Shown: one piece after another, positions 62,525-64,000 of the stretch
How the letters are laid out: every line of letters starts with the position of its first letter
Position numbering within the stretch: position 1 is the stretch's first letter
Assembly (NCBI GenBank): GCA_030015575.1
Contig: JASDDO010000001.1
Span: forward strand, 319,395,595 to 319,459,594
Length of the DNA: 64,000 nt
Direction of reading: 5' to 3'
Source: Agapanthus africanus
Lineage: Eukaryota > Streptophyta > Magnoliopsida > Asparagales > Amaryllidaceae
Notes under the pieces: generated by a model
The model's database searches: none
What the model was told of the DNA's origin: nothing
The model's input: only the letters and a program-made list of their open reading frames with translations
Made by a program: the position numbers and the translations under genes

Positions 62525-62954
62525 CCTCTTGTCGCAGCCTCGCAGCCTCGCCTCTTCTCTACCCCCATTGCATCACCCGCACCATGCCTTCTCTGCCCGC
62601 ACCACGTCCTCTTCTGCCCGCACCATGCCTGCACCAACAGCGCACCACGCCTCCTCTGCACCACGCCTCTCTGATCTGGACCCGATCCCGCACCACCAGC
62701 ACCCATGCCCTCTATGGTCGCTACCCTCTACTTGTAGCCTGCCTCCTCTACCAATGATATCGCCTCCCCCATGCCAATCACAACTCTCTCGAACCCTATC
62801 ATAGCCCTCGCCAACAGCCGTATAGCAACAATCGTCTCCTCTCCACTCGGTTACTGACGATAATAAATTCGATCGTCATGCTACTCTTGTACTCGCTCGT
62901 GTGTTAGAAGACCTTATTCTCTCTCTCTCGTGATCTACTTTTGTGTCGTTCATC

Positions 62955-63290
62955 ATGGATTCTGATTTGGTCTCTGATGGCCGTGGGACGTCGCGTGGTC
63001 GTTCCCTTACTATTGCTCGTGGTCGTGGTCCCCGTGGACGTCCTACAGCGCGCCAGACATCTACACCAGTTGCTACTAACTGACCTTCATCTTCTGTCGA
63101 CCAGCTACCTTTATCTATTGCTAAATGAGGCCAGTTGCGTCAGCTCCTCTCTTCTATAACTTCTGCCAACCTTTATACTCCGTCAGGTATATCGTTCCTT
63201 TCTCATTCTAATTCGTGGACCGCTGACTCCGGCGGCTCACATCACATGTCTCTTGATGGACCGTCTGACCTTCCTTTTAGGCCTCACAGG
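62955..63290 (+). pseudogene. Copia gag tail / protease scrap
   Basis: Reads MDSDLVSDGRG, an RGRGPRGRP stretch and, in the next part, SNSWTADSGGSHHMSLDG, which matches the copia protease active-site region (D-S-G then H-M). Two in-frame stops precede it (near 63082 and 63126). No RT, integrase or LTR belonging to it was found. Confidence 0.65.
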
Positions 63291-63299
63291 TTTATTTCT

Positions 63300-63766
63300 G
63301 TAACATTTCAAAAAAAAATTAAATGTTATTTTAGAATTTTAAATAATGAGAAAAGAGTTTTATTAAAGATTATGGTATTTAATAGGAGCAGTAGTAATTA
63401 ATTGTAGAAGGTATTTTATTGAAAAAGGTTTTTAAATGGTAAATGATTTTAAGTGTAAATGTGAGAGTCTAGTAGGTGTTAGGTTGGGTTGAACCTTCAC
63501 ACACAATATACCATGTCATGCACCATGGAGCCTCCATCTCATACTTGCTCTACACACACATCTTCCTTCAATCCTATCATAACTCTTATGATTTTTTGGC
63601 AACCTCAAACTGAACAAACCACTTACTTCAAACTTCATCACAAACTTTTGTTATTCCAACATATCATAAGGAAATTGATGAGTTCTTCATGAAGTTTGTT
63701 CAAAACTCAAGCTAAAGCTAATACCACTTCAAAAAGTTTCAAGTGTGCACTTCATGAGCTTGGAAG
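63300..63766. other. Unassigned sequence
   Basis: AT-rich, no motif recognised. Confidence 0.4.
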
Positions 63767-64000
63767 TGTTAGTTATATATATGCCCTAGAGGCCATTACT
63801 GTACATACGATGCATATTGTAATGGATGCTTGGACATATATAGGGAGGACTTTCTTGCTCGACATGATAGTATGCTATCTGGTTATACTTTATCTTAACA
63901 TGTACTCTGATTGTCTATATGTTACATGTTGATAAAGCCCTTAGGATATGTACTCGACTATTGGGACTATGATGAGATCATACTAGTGGGGCCACGGTAG
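63767..64000 (+). mobile_element. Start of a copia LTR, continues beyond window
   Basis: Starts TGTTAGTTATATATATGCCC and follows the Copia-6 and Copia-3 LTRs closely (GATGCTTGGACATATATA, GCTCGACATGATAGTATGC). Confidence 0.85.

Overview
This is nuclear DNA from a flowering plant with a repeat-rich genome and very long introns, possibly a magnoliid or another early-diverging lineage, although the sequence does not fix the species. I find one host gene: the minus-strand gene for API5 (apoptosis inhibitor 5). Fourteen consecutive coding exons run from 58,635 down to the stop codon at 556. All introns are GT-AG, every splice phase matches, and the 1,407 nt of coding sequence (468 residues plus stop) is one open frame. 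The N-terminal ~80-85 residues must lie beyond position 64,000, so the gene is longer than 63 kb.

Most of the window is transposable elements inside API5 introns. Intron 1386-33992 (32.6 kb) holds a foldback MITE, a short Ty3/gypsy RT scrap, a decayed RTE-type LINE, two copies of a second foldback MITE, and a nest of LTR elements. The nest is an LTR fragment, split by 'Copia-3' (from 7203), split by 'Copia-2' (8915-29191, TSD GTGAG), split by a young LARD-like element (8999-19453, TSD AGAAC, two 3,396-bp LTRs). A hAT-type element follows at 33005-33828.

Intron 34846-48189 (13.3 kb) contains a small hAT element whose ends are at 35789 and 46715. About 10.5 kb of later insertions split it: a foldback MITE, a 5'-truncated copia element ('Copia-6') with a decayed pol, a solo LTR (36983-39002, TSD CATGT) inside that element's leader, and a reversed LTR fragment.

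Intron 50591-58384 holds a decayed hAT remnant, two short hAT elements and three related ~0.9-kb MULE-like elements with very strand-skewed cores. The partial first intron (58636-64000) carries two TRIM-like elements, another hAT element, a copia protease scrap and the start of another LTR.

The most unusual signal is in the untranslated leaders of the three copia families. An ~85-bp unit occurs twice in each leader, and paired changes suggest two conserved RNA stem-loops. Element names such as Copia-2 are mine.
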